Shown: piece after piece, positions 23,491 through 34,150 of the stretch
How the letters are laid out: each line of letters begins with the position of its first letter
Numbering within the stretch: position 1 is the stretch's first letter
The notes under the pieces: generated by a model
The model's database searches: none
Seen by the model: only the letters and a program-made list of their open reading frames with translations
Told to the model about the DNA's origin: nothing
Origin: Sphaerolaimus hirsutus
Lineage: Eukaryota; Nematoda; Chromadorea; Monhysterida; Sphaerolaimidae
Reading direction: 5' to 3'
DNA length: 64,000 bases
Assembly: GCA_964036195.1 (NCBI GenBank)
Contig: OZ038450.1
Span: forward strand, 8,744,701 to 8,808,700
Made by a program: the position numbers and the translations under genes

Positions 23491-24101
23491 CTAGCTGGCC
23501 CGCACCAGCGCGTTATAACGCGCCCATTCGCAGGGAAGATACCCCGTATGTACCCTTGGCAGCCGGCCAAAATCTTTGATATCACTATATACAAAAAAAT
23601 AGGCTGAAATAAGTATACAACCATATATATATATAGAAAAAATAGCTGTGAAGAAAGTGAAAAACGACAATGTGGTGCATATTTTAGCGATTTTGCGCAA
23701 AAAATTGGGGAGTAATCGCTCGGACACGTGAGTCAAATCGTACGCAAATTTTGGACATGGGCCAAAAGCACATACGTAACCCGATTCATTCGCAGTGGCG
23801 CACATGAAATACTGGCGTGGTGCCAAAATCATTCATAAGTCTGATTAATATACGAATATGTGACGAAATAGTCAGAAATAACACTACGCATGAGAGAGAC
23901 AGTAACCTTCAAAAAAATATTGCTTCGTAATGAAGGTGTACATGATATGATTCAATTTATGAAGAACGTCAGAAATAGCATTATACGCCTTCAGTTGTCA
24001 TAAAATACGAATAGTATTTCGACTCGCGCAGAATTTTTCAAAAAAAGATTTTTTTGATGAGGTTTTGTTTCCCGCGCATCGTATATTTGTAGTCCTTCGG
24101 A
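23491..24101. other. No gene seen (5' flank of PARP1)
   Basis: AT-rich. It includes a short TA microsatellite (atatatatatag near 23623) and would hold the PARP1 leader and promoter; no core element could be fixed. Confidence 0.4.
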
Positions 24102-27100
24102 ATGGCTGAGGAACGGCTGGAGCTGCCGTACGGCGTGGAGTACGCAAAATCTAACCGAGCCTCGTGTAAACGATGCAAAAATAACATCGGCAAGGTGGGT
24201 AGCGTTGTCCTATTATTATGACGACAATTTTTGGCAGCATGTCAAAAACGTACAGGATGTGCTGCGCATGTCTCGGCGCACGAAGTCGGGATTTTTCGAC
24301 GGTATGCAGGACAACTGGTTCCACTTCGACTGTTTTTGGCAGGTGTGTGTGTGTGTACTGTGTGTGTTGTATTTTTGACGTTTGTGTGTTCAAGCTCTCG
24401 GCCGCGTTTCTGGTCTGGCCTTTTTTCACTATTTTCACTATTTCTTTTATTAAGGGGTACAACTGGTGTGGGGTGGGGTTTTAACTTTCTGTTTTCCCAA
24501 GGGAAATCTATTACCCTCATTTTCCAACAGCCATTTTTTCCACCTTTTCCGTAAAATAATTTTGACAGCCTAGTGTAGACGTGTTCTATCGTATTCCGAT
24601 CTAATTCTCACTCGAGAATCTTACGAATCTGTTTTCTATCCGCGCAGATGGTAAAAACAGCTGTGAAGGAGGGTGACATTCGTGGGTTGGATTTTCTGAA
24701 GTGGGAAGATCAACAGAAGGTTAAAGCCAAAATAGAAGGCCTCGAAAATGCTCCTTCCTCCAGTGAGTTTTAGTCAGGCGTAGGGTTGGAAAAATTTTAT
24801 TTTTGCAAACGCCTTGATAAAAAAAATGCTTTGATTTTTTTCCAATTTAAATTAGATATTTTGCAAAATCGTCCAAACTCGGGTATATAGCTAAAATATG
24901 TGTTAACTGTCACATAATGTATTGTTATGTATTTTATGCTCATATTATGACTGTGGAGTCATGGCATAGCATAATAAGTGGTGATTTCTCGACAATATCT
25001 ATTTTTATGTCGGCTCGTTACGTATATAGCTTTTTGTGATGGAATAGTGCTTTCATAAGGTTATAAAAGGAGGCATTGGCAGTAATGTTTCACACTGTAC
25101 AAGTATGTGTGGGCACTAGCATATCGTGTCTTATTATAACACGATACCATGAACAAATGGAAGCTTTCACACTAAAAATGGCTCGAAACCAATGAAAACC
25201 ACCACCAATGGTAATGTGTACGTGAAATTCCGCGCTTGCGCGTAAAAAATCGCGCAATATCTCGTGCTTACGTACTAAAAATTTCAGCTGAGGTTTTTTA
25301 AAAAAAACTTTCGATGGTTGCTTTTTTATATAAAAAACCCCTAGTCTTATTGAAACATTTCTATCGTTCAGCATCAGCGTCCAGTTCCGTTGCCGTCGCG
25401 GAGTTGACGTGGCTCGCACAGAAAAGCGCAAATGCGAGAGCCAAGTGCAAGACGTGTGGAGAGACCATTCTCAAGGTTTTCATGTTTTCAATTTTTTATC
25501 GAGTTTTTTATCAATTGTCGAGTTTGTCTCAGGGGTCTCCTAGAGGGGGGGGCTGCCCCCCCCCCCAAATCCGCCTGCTATCTATCTATCCCTGAGGCAA
25601 ATTTTTTAGCGATTTTTTCCCCCATTCTGGGTTCTATGCATTGAAAAAGCCTATATATTTTGCCCCCGCGAGCCTCCCAAGCCCCACCAGGAAATTTTTC
25701 AGCTATCTATCCCTCCGGAGTAGCGATTTGCTATCTATCCAGTCCCCGCGAGGGCCAAAATCTTGAAGACCCCTGGTTTGCCTGCGTTCCTTGATCTGTC
25801 AACAGGCGTTGATATGATGCTTTGTAGTGATTTGTCATTGACTTTCTGCGGCCACGCTCAATTTGGGAAACTCAAATCGGGTTTGGACATAATTATTTTT
25901 GATTGCATTCAAGTCAAAAGTAGTTGACCGATTTGAGAGGTCCTCATCGTGGTGAACTCAAATGTGTGCAAGACAGATTTATGAGTTTCACAAATTTCGG
26001 TGGTGTACTACTGTGCGCAGTTTGTAGTGGAGTGGTTGTTTCTGCGGAGCTATTTAGTATCTTGTCAGTTGGCTGCAATCGAGAAATTGAAATTCCCCTA
26101 CCAATACTCAGGATTCTGCACGCTTATCGGTCGCGCGGGGCTCTACGCGCTGCAATTATCATCTGAAATGTGTCACTGATGATCCCGGAGCGCACAATTT
26201 CTGCGTTGACGACATAAGGTTATTGTTTTCATTTATGCTTTTTGGAATAAAATTTTCAACCACCCCTACTCTCAATGTATGCATTCTTTTATAACTTCAG
26301 TCAATTACTATTCCATGCCCACTTCATTTAATATCGCGTACCTTCGCCAAATGGTGATACGTATATGTAACGAATCGGCGTTAAAATGGAATTTTTGGCT
26401 GAAAACATCACCTATAATGCTATCCCGTGGCTCCACAGACATATATAAAGCGTTAAAAAGCAACACAGAGAAATCGTCTGAAATATCAGTAAATGTTTAC
26501 CCCCCCCATTGAAAACCCCCGCACCATCCCTATTATGGGCTTTTGGAAACCACTGCCTGAAATGAACTAAATCATCTCCCCATTCACATCCATCCAACCA
26601 TGAAAAATTCTGTCATGAAAACAACACGAAAAAAACAAACAATTGATTTGCCAATATTTTTTGGCAGAACGCCAATATAAACAGGTTATCTCTTCACAGC
26701 AAAGTATCAAGCGCCGATACCATCGATGAGGCTGACCTGAAAACGCTCAAGAAGGTGATCAAGGAAATTTCCAAGCAGATGAATCCTAAAAAGACGTAAG
26801 TTCGAGAAATAGCGTTGAAATATTTTCTACGGAAAGAAATTTTTTATTTTTTGTATTTTTTAGTCCTAAGCGCCCCGCTGCAACTGAAAACGGACCCGAA
26901 CCGAAAAAGCCAAAAGTGGATACGAAGGAGCAAGAAGCGCTCAAGGTTTGTTTGATATTGGATTTCAGTGACGTAGCCAGGATTCCCAGGGGAAGTTGGG
27001 GGGGTGCAGGGCTCAAACTTTCACGCAAGGTGCGTCCGTAAAGCAGCTGGCAGTACTTGGCACGCGATGCCACCGCGTCATCATTTCTAAAAACCAAAAA

Positions 27101-29377
27101 AAAAACGATTTTCGGATTTTTTTCTTAATTTTCCACATGGGGGGGTCGGCCGCACCTCCCCATGGCTACGCTACTTATTGGAATTGTTTAGTCGGCGGTG
27201 TAACAAACGTTTGATAGGAAACTGTTTCGCTATGTGTAGGGTTCAAACGGGATTGACTTTTCGGGATCGGGATCGGGATCGGGATTCACTCTTTGAGATT
27301 TCGGGACCGGGATCGGGATTGGGGTTTCGGGATCGGGATTGGGATCGGGATTGGTTTTTTGAGATTTCGGGATCGGGATCGGGATCGGGATCGGGATTGG
27401 CCGGGATTGGGGTCACGGGATCGGGATCGGGATTGGGATAGGCATTTTTCCGGGATCGGGATTGGGTTCTAGGGATAGAGATTTTGGCCATTTTTCTGGC
27501 ATTCACAGTTGTTCATAAAGGTCTCAAAACACTGTTGGATGCCAGAAAAGTGGCATAAAATTGACGCTGGGGGTTTGCATCCACTTTTTTGCACTTTTTG
27601 CATTATTTCACTTATTATAATTTCCACTAATTTTTCCGGGATCGGGATCCCGGACTTGGGAGTTTCTCGGGATCGGGATCGGGATTTGAAAACTTTCGGG
27701 ATCGGGATCGGGATCGGGATTGGTATTTTTGAGATTTCGGGATCGGGATCGGGATCGGGATTGGGGTTTCGGGATCGGGATCGGGACTGGTAAATCCCGG
27801 AATTTCACGGGATCCGGGATCGGGATCGGGATCCCGTTTGAACCCTAGCTATGTGTGTCATTTCCGATTGCAGAAACAAGCGAAAAAGTTTTGGGATCTG
27901 CGCACCGGCCTGCGAGACGCCGTGCACAAGGACGACTTGGCTACTTTGCTGGAAGAAAATAAACAGCTCGTGCCCAGCGGACCAGATAAGGTTATCATCT
28001 CAGTTTGAGCTGGGATCGTGCCTGCAGAGGTTTGAAATTGCGCCGGATTTTTCGACAAATTTTGGTTTCCACTAATCGATGAAAATGCTTGAAAAGATAG
28101 TAAAATGTTGCTTAGAGAGTAAAATGTTGCTTAGAGTAGTTGAAAATAGTGATGGAAAAGCGTTTTTTTTAAAGCTCTTTCGTCGACACAGATAAATATA
28201 TTTCGGGTTTTCAGGTTCTGGATAGATTGGTCGATTGCATGACGTTTGGCGCGTTGGACAAGTGCCCGAAGTGCCCGGATGGACAGATTGTGTTCAGGTA
28301 TGTCGCAAAAGCCCCGCCCATAATGCCCAATTGCCCACGTGACATTTACAAATACGTTCGAATTCGCAGCTCATCCCATCAGTCGTACGTGTGTATAGGG
28401 CACATGAATGAATGGACCAAGTGCGATTATAGCACCAAAGAGCCAGCACGCCGCACGTTTTACGTGCCCGGCGACATGCGCGCCGATAACGAGTGGCTGA
28501 AGAAATTCAAATTTGAACCGGGTCTGAAGCGGGTTTATGACAGTTCGCGGTTGCAGCGCACCGAGTTCGTTTTTGGCGCCACACACACTGGATGTCAACT
28601 GTCTCGGTGTCAACTAGATTTTAGTTCAATTGAGATAGCGCGGCAATTTTCAAGTGCACGTGCGGCAAAGCCGAATAGGAATTTATATTGCCATATGCAA
28701 TTGAACATGGTTTCGCAGTCCACAAACTGAAAATTACTGAAAAACAGTCGGCCCAGTTGACAGGCCGACTATTTTCATAAAGACTATTTTAGTTGTTGGG
28801 TCGCAAAACCGTGTTCAATTGCACATGACAATATTAATTCCTCTTCGACATTTCCGCATGTGCATTTGAAAATTGTCCTGCGACCTACAGTGTCATAAAA
28901 TCGAGTTCACACCGAAACCAGTTGACATCAGTGTGTGGTACCTTTTGACTGATATTTGCATTAAAAAAAAATTAACGTCCGCCGTTTTCGCAGCGCGGAG
29001 CCGGGCGACTCGCCGTATGCGTTTTCGTCTCAAAGCAAAAAGTCCAGTGCTAAGTCACGTAGCCAAGCCAAGTCGAAATCGGTTAAGTACACTATGAAAA
29101 ATGGCACTGTTGTCGACCATGAATGTGACGTTGCTGAGGTGTGTTTTTGTCATTGGCTCGTATTGTCTTTGTTTCGATATGTCTGGTTGAAGTACTCTTT
29201 TGCTTTGTATTACTTGATATTTTATGTGCAGGTGACGCACGTTTACCGCGATCCGTCTGGCGTACTCTGGACCGTCGTTCTGAACAAATTTCAGATCGAG
29301 ACCAATTCTAACTCATTCTACAAGCTGCAACTGCTCGAGCACGATGACAAAAAATCGTCTGTTTTGCTTTGGGCTTG
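24102..29377 (+). CDS. PARP1: PARP1 amino-terminal part (3' end missing)
   Basis: Poly(ADP-ribose) polymerase 1, a nuclear DNA-break sensor. Twelve exons in phase: 24102-24194, 24256-24342, 24648-24762, 25372-25475, 26112-26218, 26700-26795, 26864-26945, 27874-27990, 28215-28297, 28370-28564, 28994-29138, 29232-29377 (about 456 codons). Zinc finger 1 has Cys22, Cys25, His54 and Cys57, one residue from the human positions (YAKSNRASCKRC ... WFHFDCFW). Zinc finger 2 has CKTC ... YHLKC. A basic KRPAATENGPEPKKPKVD segment suits a nuclear signal. The PADR1/zinc finger 3 region reads MTFGALDKCPKCPDGQIVF ... YVCIGHMNEWTKC. After a Ser/Lys linker, the WGR domain begins (LNKFQIETNSNSFYKLQLLE) and stops at LLWAW before a likely donor GTGATT. 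No BRCT exon fits in the 429-bp intron before it. WGR remainder, helical and catalytic exons are absent. The donor at 28565 (GTTCGT) is the weakest junction. Frames are intact, so this is a truncated locus or assembly break rather than a decayed copy. Confidence 0.9.
25530..25775. mobile_element. hAT-like element, TIR CAGGGGTCT, in PARP1 intron
   Basis: Ends CAGGGGTCTCC and AGACCCCTG, flanked by GTTTGTCT (25522-25529) and GTTTGCCT (25776-25783), an 8-bp duplication with one mismatch. Same family as 43457-43915 and 62680-63180, with 'ctatctatcc' words inside. Confidence 0.75.
26968..27176. mobile_element. hAT-like MITE, TIR AGTGACGTAGCCAGG, in PARP1 intron
   Basis: Left cagtgacgtagccagg and right ccatggctacgctactt are imperfect inverted repeats. 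Flanking 8-mers attggatt and attggaat nearly match. The interior has poly-G and mixed sequence, no coding. Confidence 0.5.
27237..27847. mobile_element. hAT-like element filled with GGGATC repeats, PARP1 intron
   Basis: Termini TAGGGTTCAAACGGGAT and ATCCCGTTTGAACCCTA are flanked by the exact 8-bp duplication GCTATGTG (27229-27236 and 27848-27855). Most of the interior is (gggatc)n and (gggatt)n on the + strand, split by a 150-bp unique core. The repeat word is the one that ends the terminal repeat (CGGGATC). A shorter, degraded relative is at 50219-50340. Confidence 0.85.
28585..28940. mobile_element. CACTAGTTGACA-related MITE abutting PARP1 exon 10
   Basis: Left cacacactggatgtcaactg and right ccagttgacatcagtgtgtgg are inverted ends. 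The internal words tttcaagtgcacgtgcggcaa and ttccgcatgtgcatttgaaaa are complementary. It begins about 20 bp after the last PADR1 codons and fills most of the intron. Confidence 0.65.
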
Positions 29378-29875
29378 GTGATTTGCGTCGGGCTAGGGGT
29401 TTCACAGACGTTAGATGTCTGAGTAGCTGGATAGCATAACTGGAATAACTTGGGTTGAATAAAGGAATTAACCGGATACCGATGATGCTCGTATTCATAG
29501 TATTTGTTAATATATAAAACACAAATTGCATGACTTTTTAGCGAAGACAAAAAACATGTTATCAATTTTTTAATATTTTACAGTGATGCGCGTATTTACC
29601 ACGTGAGTGTGGAATGAGGTACAGATGTGGGAAAAAATGCGAGTGGACGAAATGCGTTAAAAGTTTTCCGTATTGATACATACGTTTTCCGTATTGATAA
29701 ATCGTTTTCTGGATACATCACTGGTGGAGGGTAGATTGCTAAAAGATCTGCACTACTCAACCCGCTCTCAATGTGCCGAACCACGCGCCTATAATGGCTG
29801 TTGGGGGAGCGGGTGTTACATAATCCCAAATAGGGTTGGAAAAAACGTTTTAACGCCATGTTTAAAAAAAACACG
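29378..29875. other. No further PARP1 exon seen
   Basis: Sequence downstream of the WGR exon was read in all frames for the rest of WGR and for catalytic-domain motifs; none was recognised before the satellite begins. Confidence 0.5.
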
Positions 29876-30110
29876 AGAGTCAATAGCCACTCCTGGAACA
29901 AAACATGGACACCGGTAAAAAATTGAAAATTGCAAAAATGGTCCTAAGGCCCTCCAATGGGCCCAGTGAGTTATAAAATACATGCAATATATATGAATGT
30001 ATATATATATATATATCGCATATAATTGACAGTGAATATTCCCAAAATTGGGTATTTCTGACATTATTCTCTGTTGGGGACCTGGCTATAAACCTATTAT
30101 CACTATATTT
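29876..30110. repeat. Array-edge repeat, copy 1
   Basis: The segment from gtcaatagccactcctggaac through aaaatggtcctaaggccctccaatgg to cccaaaattgggtatttctgaca recurs with moderate divergence at 33972-34170. Each copy lies immediately before a plus-oriented satellite block. Confidence 0.65.
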
Positions 30111-31545
30111 TATATCGTTGCGAAGCCAAGAATGTGCTCTTTCAGAATCCACAGATATTTCAGGGGTTTGCTGAAACCAATTTACCCAACAAGCCAAAAT
30201 GTGCTGGCAGAGCCGATTCCGGCTGATTGCATCACAATTCACGCCTTAACTGTGTCTGGGACAAGGCAGTAGACACACATGGTTGTGAAGCCGAAAGATT
30301 TCTCTATCAGAATCCACAGACTTTTTGGGGTGTTCCCCTCAGGTCACATATACCTAAGAAGGCAAAATGTGCTAGGCACTCTTTTCCGCAGCAACGTCGC
30401 ATCGTGATTGAGGCGAAACCAGGAAAAACTATTCACTATGATTCATACCACAAGATAGCTGAGATTGTGCTCTTTCAGAATCAACAGCCTCCCAGAAGGT
30501 TCACCATCACAATTTTATACCTAAGACATCAAAAAGGCATAATTTTGATCATCTGACATCATCACATCACGACTGAGGCTGTACCTGAGTATACATATAG
30601 GCTTTATTTTATATCGTTGCGAAGCAGAGAATGTGCTCTTTCAGAATCCACAGATATTTCGGGGGTTTGCTGACACCAATTTACCCTAGAAGCCAAAATG
30701 TGCTGGCAGAGCCGATTCTGGCTGATTGCATCACAATTCACGCCTTAACTGTGTCTGGGACAAGGCAGTAGACACACATGGTTGTGAAGCCGAAAGATTT
30801 CTCTATCAGAATCCACAGACTTTTTGGGGTGTTCCCCTCAGGTCACATATACCTAAGAAGGCAAAATGTGCTAGGCACTCTTTTCCGCAGCAACGTCGCA
30901 TCGTGATTGAGGCGAAACCAGAAAAAACTATTCACTATGATTCATACCACAAGATAGCTGAGATTGTGCTCTTTCAGAATCAACAGCCTCCCAGAAGGTT
31001 CACCATCACAATTTTATACCTAAGACATCAAAAATGCATAATTTTGATCATCAGACATCATCACATCACGACTGAGGCTGTACCTGAGTATACATATAGG
31101 CTTTATTTTATATCGTTGCGAAGCCGAGAATGTGCTCTTTCAGAATCCACAGATATTTCGGGGGTTTGCTGACACCAATTTACCCTAGAAGCCAAAATGT
31201 GCTGGCAGAGCCGATTCTGGCTGATTGCATCGCGATTCACGCGTTAACCGTGTCCAGGACAAGGCAGTATACACACATGGTTGCGAAGCCGAGAGAGTCC
31301 TCTATCAGAATCAAGACTTTTTGGGGTCTTCCCCTCAGGTCACATATACCTAAGAAGGCAAAATGTGCTAGGCACTGTTTTCCGCAGCAAAGTCACATTG
31401 TGATTGAGGCAAAACCAGGAAAAACTATTTGCTATGATTCATACCACAAGATAGCTTAGATTGTGCTCTTTCAGAATCCACAGCCTCCCAGAAGGTTCAC
31501 CGTCACGATTTTATACCTAAGAAATCAAAAAGGCTTCAAATACTG
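30063..31545 (+). repeat. Satellite block I, about 167-bp monomers in ~499-bp trimers
   Basis: Monomers share gcgaagc-gaga...ctctttcagaatccacag and tttatacctaag-a-tcaaaa. Nearly identical 499-bp periods (for example from 30227 and again from 30726) equal three monomers, so adjacent monomers differ while every third is alike. Repeated frames are periodic artefacts. Confidence 0.85.
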
Positions 31546-33930
31546 CATTTTTGAATTCTTAGGTATAAAATTGTGACAGTGAACCTTCTGGTAGGCTGTG
31601 GATTCTGAAGGAGCACAATCTAAGCTATCTTGTGGTATGAATCATAGCAAATAGTTTTTCCTGGTTTTGCCTCAATCACGATGCGACTTTGCTGCGGAAA
31701 ACAGTGCCTAGCACATTTTGCCTTCTTAGGTATATGTGACCTGAGGGGAACACCCCAAAACGTCTGTGGATTCTGATAGAGGACTCTCTCGGCTTCGCAA
31801 CCATGTGTGTCTACTGCCTTGTCCTGGACACGGTTAAGGCGTGAATCGTGATGCAATCGGCTGGAATCGGCTCTGCCAGCACATTTTGGCTTCTAAGGTA
31901 AATTGGTTTCAGCAAACCCCAAAATATCTGTGGATTCTGAAAGAGCACATTCTTGGCTTTGCAACGATATAAAATAAAGCCTATACATATACTCAGGTAC
32001 AGCCTCAGTCGTGATGCGGTGACATCAGATGATCAAAATTATGCCTTTTTGATTTCTTAGGTAAAAAATTAGGACAGTGAACCTTCTGGGAGGCTGTGGA
32101 TTCTGAAAGAGCACTTTCTAAGCTATCTTGTTGTATGAATCATAGTGAATAGTTTTTCCTGGTTTCGCCTCAATCACGATGCGACTTTGCTGCAGAAAAC
32201 AGTGCCTAGCACATTTTGCCTTCTTAGGTATATGTGACCTGAGGGGAACACACCAAAAAGTCTGTGGATTCTGATAGAGGACTCTCTCGTAGGGTTGGGG
32301 AACCGAACCGACCCGACCCGAACCGAACCGAGAACCGAGCACTATTTTGGAACCGAGAACCGAGAACCGGAACCGAGCTTGAGAACCGAACCGGAACCGA
32401 GAACCGGCACTTATACCCGGAACCGAAGTAAATACCCGAAAGAACCGAAATTTTCTAGGAATCTTAAAGTTTTTAAGCAGCGTTTTTCAACACCTACATC
32501 TAAGCCTTTAAACAGCAGCTGAACATCTTGGTGCGTGTTCAGAATTGCAAAATTCATTTTTTTTGCAAAATGATTGCGCGGGAGCGTGTAATTTCACATA
32601 TACTCCAGCGACATTACACCTTGAAATCTACTATATCCCACCTGAATAAAAGAACAAACATAACAAAATTTCATCATATTTATCAAATTGCTTTGGTAAA
32701 TATGATGAAATTTTTTATGTTTGAACGTTTATTCAGATGGGATATGGTAGATTTTATTGTAAGGTGTAATGTCGCTGCAGTATACACATTATCACTGGTA
32801 GTAGTTTTCATTGGTTTTGTGGCAGTTTTAACTGTAGTTGGCAAAAGTTATTTATGTTTGTACTCAAAATAATACGCGTACTCACTCGCGTACTACATAA
32901 ATACATTTACGTTGCCTCCAGAACAAATACCAGTACTCTTTTACTCGTGTACTTTTTGAAAGTACGCGAGTACAGAAAACGTATATGTTTGCTTTTACAC
33001 TTTTTTAAATACCAGTATTATTATAACAACTCTGATTTCTGCATTATACCATGAAATAATAAGCTGTGATATGCTCCTGTAGTATGAAATATGTAAACAC
33101 ATGTAAACTTGGGTATATTGTTTTTCTGTTGTTAAGCCGATTATTACCCGATACCCGGTTATTTTATTACCTGGAACCGAAATTTTGATCATTTTAGAAC
33201 CGAAAGAACTGAACCGGAACCGAGTTTAAGAACCGAACCGAGAACCGGAACCGAAAATTTTCAGGAACCGAGAACCGATACCCGAACCGAAATCTTTTGG
33301 AACCGAGAACCGAGAACCGGAACCGAAAATTTTGAAATTCCCAACCCTACTCTCTCGGCTTCCCAACCATGTGTGTCTACTGCCTTGTCCCAGACATGGT
33401 TAAGGCGTGAATTGCGATGCAATCGGCTGGAATCGGCTCTGCCAGCACATTTTGGCTTCTAGGGTAAATTGGTTTCAGCAAACCCCTAAAATATCTGTGG
33501 ATTCTGAAAGAGCACATTCTTGGCTTCGCAACAATATAAAATAAAGCCTATACATATACTCAGGTACGGCCTCAGTCGTGATGCGATGACGTCAGATGAT
33601 CAAAATTATGCCTTTTTGATTTCTTAGGTAAAAAATTGTGACAGTGAACCTTCTGGTAAGCTGTGGATTCTGAAAGAGCACAATCTCAGCTATCTTGTGG
33701 TATGAATCATAGTGAATAGTTTTTCCTGGTTTTGCCTCAATCACGATGCGACTTTGCTGTGGAAAACAGTGCCTAGCACATTTTGCCTTCTTAGGTATAT
33801 GTGACCTGAGGGGAACACACCAAAAAGTCTGGATTCTGATAGATGACTCTCTCGTCTTCACAACCATGTGTGTCTACTGCCTTGTCCCAGACACAGTTAA
33901 GATGTGAATCGTTATGCAATCAATATTACA
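31546..33930 (-). repeat. Satellite block II, inverted orientation
   Basis: From about 31546 the same monomers run in reverse complement (cttaggtataaaattgtgacagtgaacc... ctgtggattctgaaagagcac). The head-to-head junction lies near 31530-31560. The block is interrupted by a hAT-like element at 32290-33349. Confidence 0.85.
32290..33349. mobile_element. hAT-like element filled with GAACCG repeats, inside satellite
   Basis: Ends TAGGGTTGGGGAACCG and AATTCCCAACCCTA are flanked by the exact 8-bp duplication CTCTCTCG (32282-32289 and 33350-33357). Satellite sequence continues on both sides, giving the empty site. Arms of gaaccga/gagaaccgg repeats enclose a core that itself has inverted parts (aatttcatcatatttatcaaa and its complement). 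Confidence 0.85.
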
Positions 33931-33971
33931 TGTGAAAATGCTTGATTATGCTATATATGAGTCAGTCTACG

Positions 33972-34150
33972 AGTCAATAGCCACTCCAGGAACAAAAGCT
34001 GGACACCGAAAAAAAAATGAAAATTGTGAAAATGGTCCTAAGGTACTCCAATGGGTCCAGTAAGTTATGCAATACATGTAAAATTTTCATTCGTATATAT
34101 CGCATATACTTGAAAGTGAATATTTCCAAAATTGGGCATTTCTGACATAA
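33972..34150. repeat. Array-edge repeat, copy 2
   Basis: Matches 29876-30060 (gtcaatagccactccaggaac... ggtcctaaggtactccaatggg... ccaaaattgggcatttctgaca). Placed just before satellite block III. Confidence 0.65.

Noticed and set aside
24346..24390. GT-rich tract as a microsatellite
   Set aside because: Too short and impure to list separately; it is the start of a PARP1 intron.
27178..27808. Arg-Asp and Pro-Asp repeat 'proteins' on both strands
   Set aside because: Translations of (gggatc)n inside a hAT-like element.
30227..31459. Repeated 109-148 codon frames
   Set aside because: Same explanation: satellite periodicity of ~499 bp.
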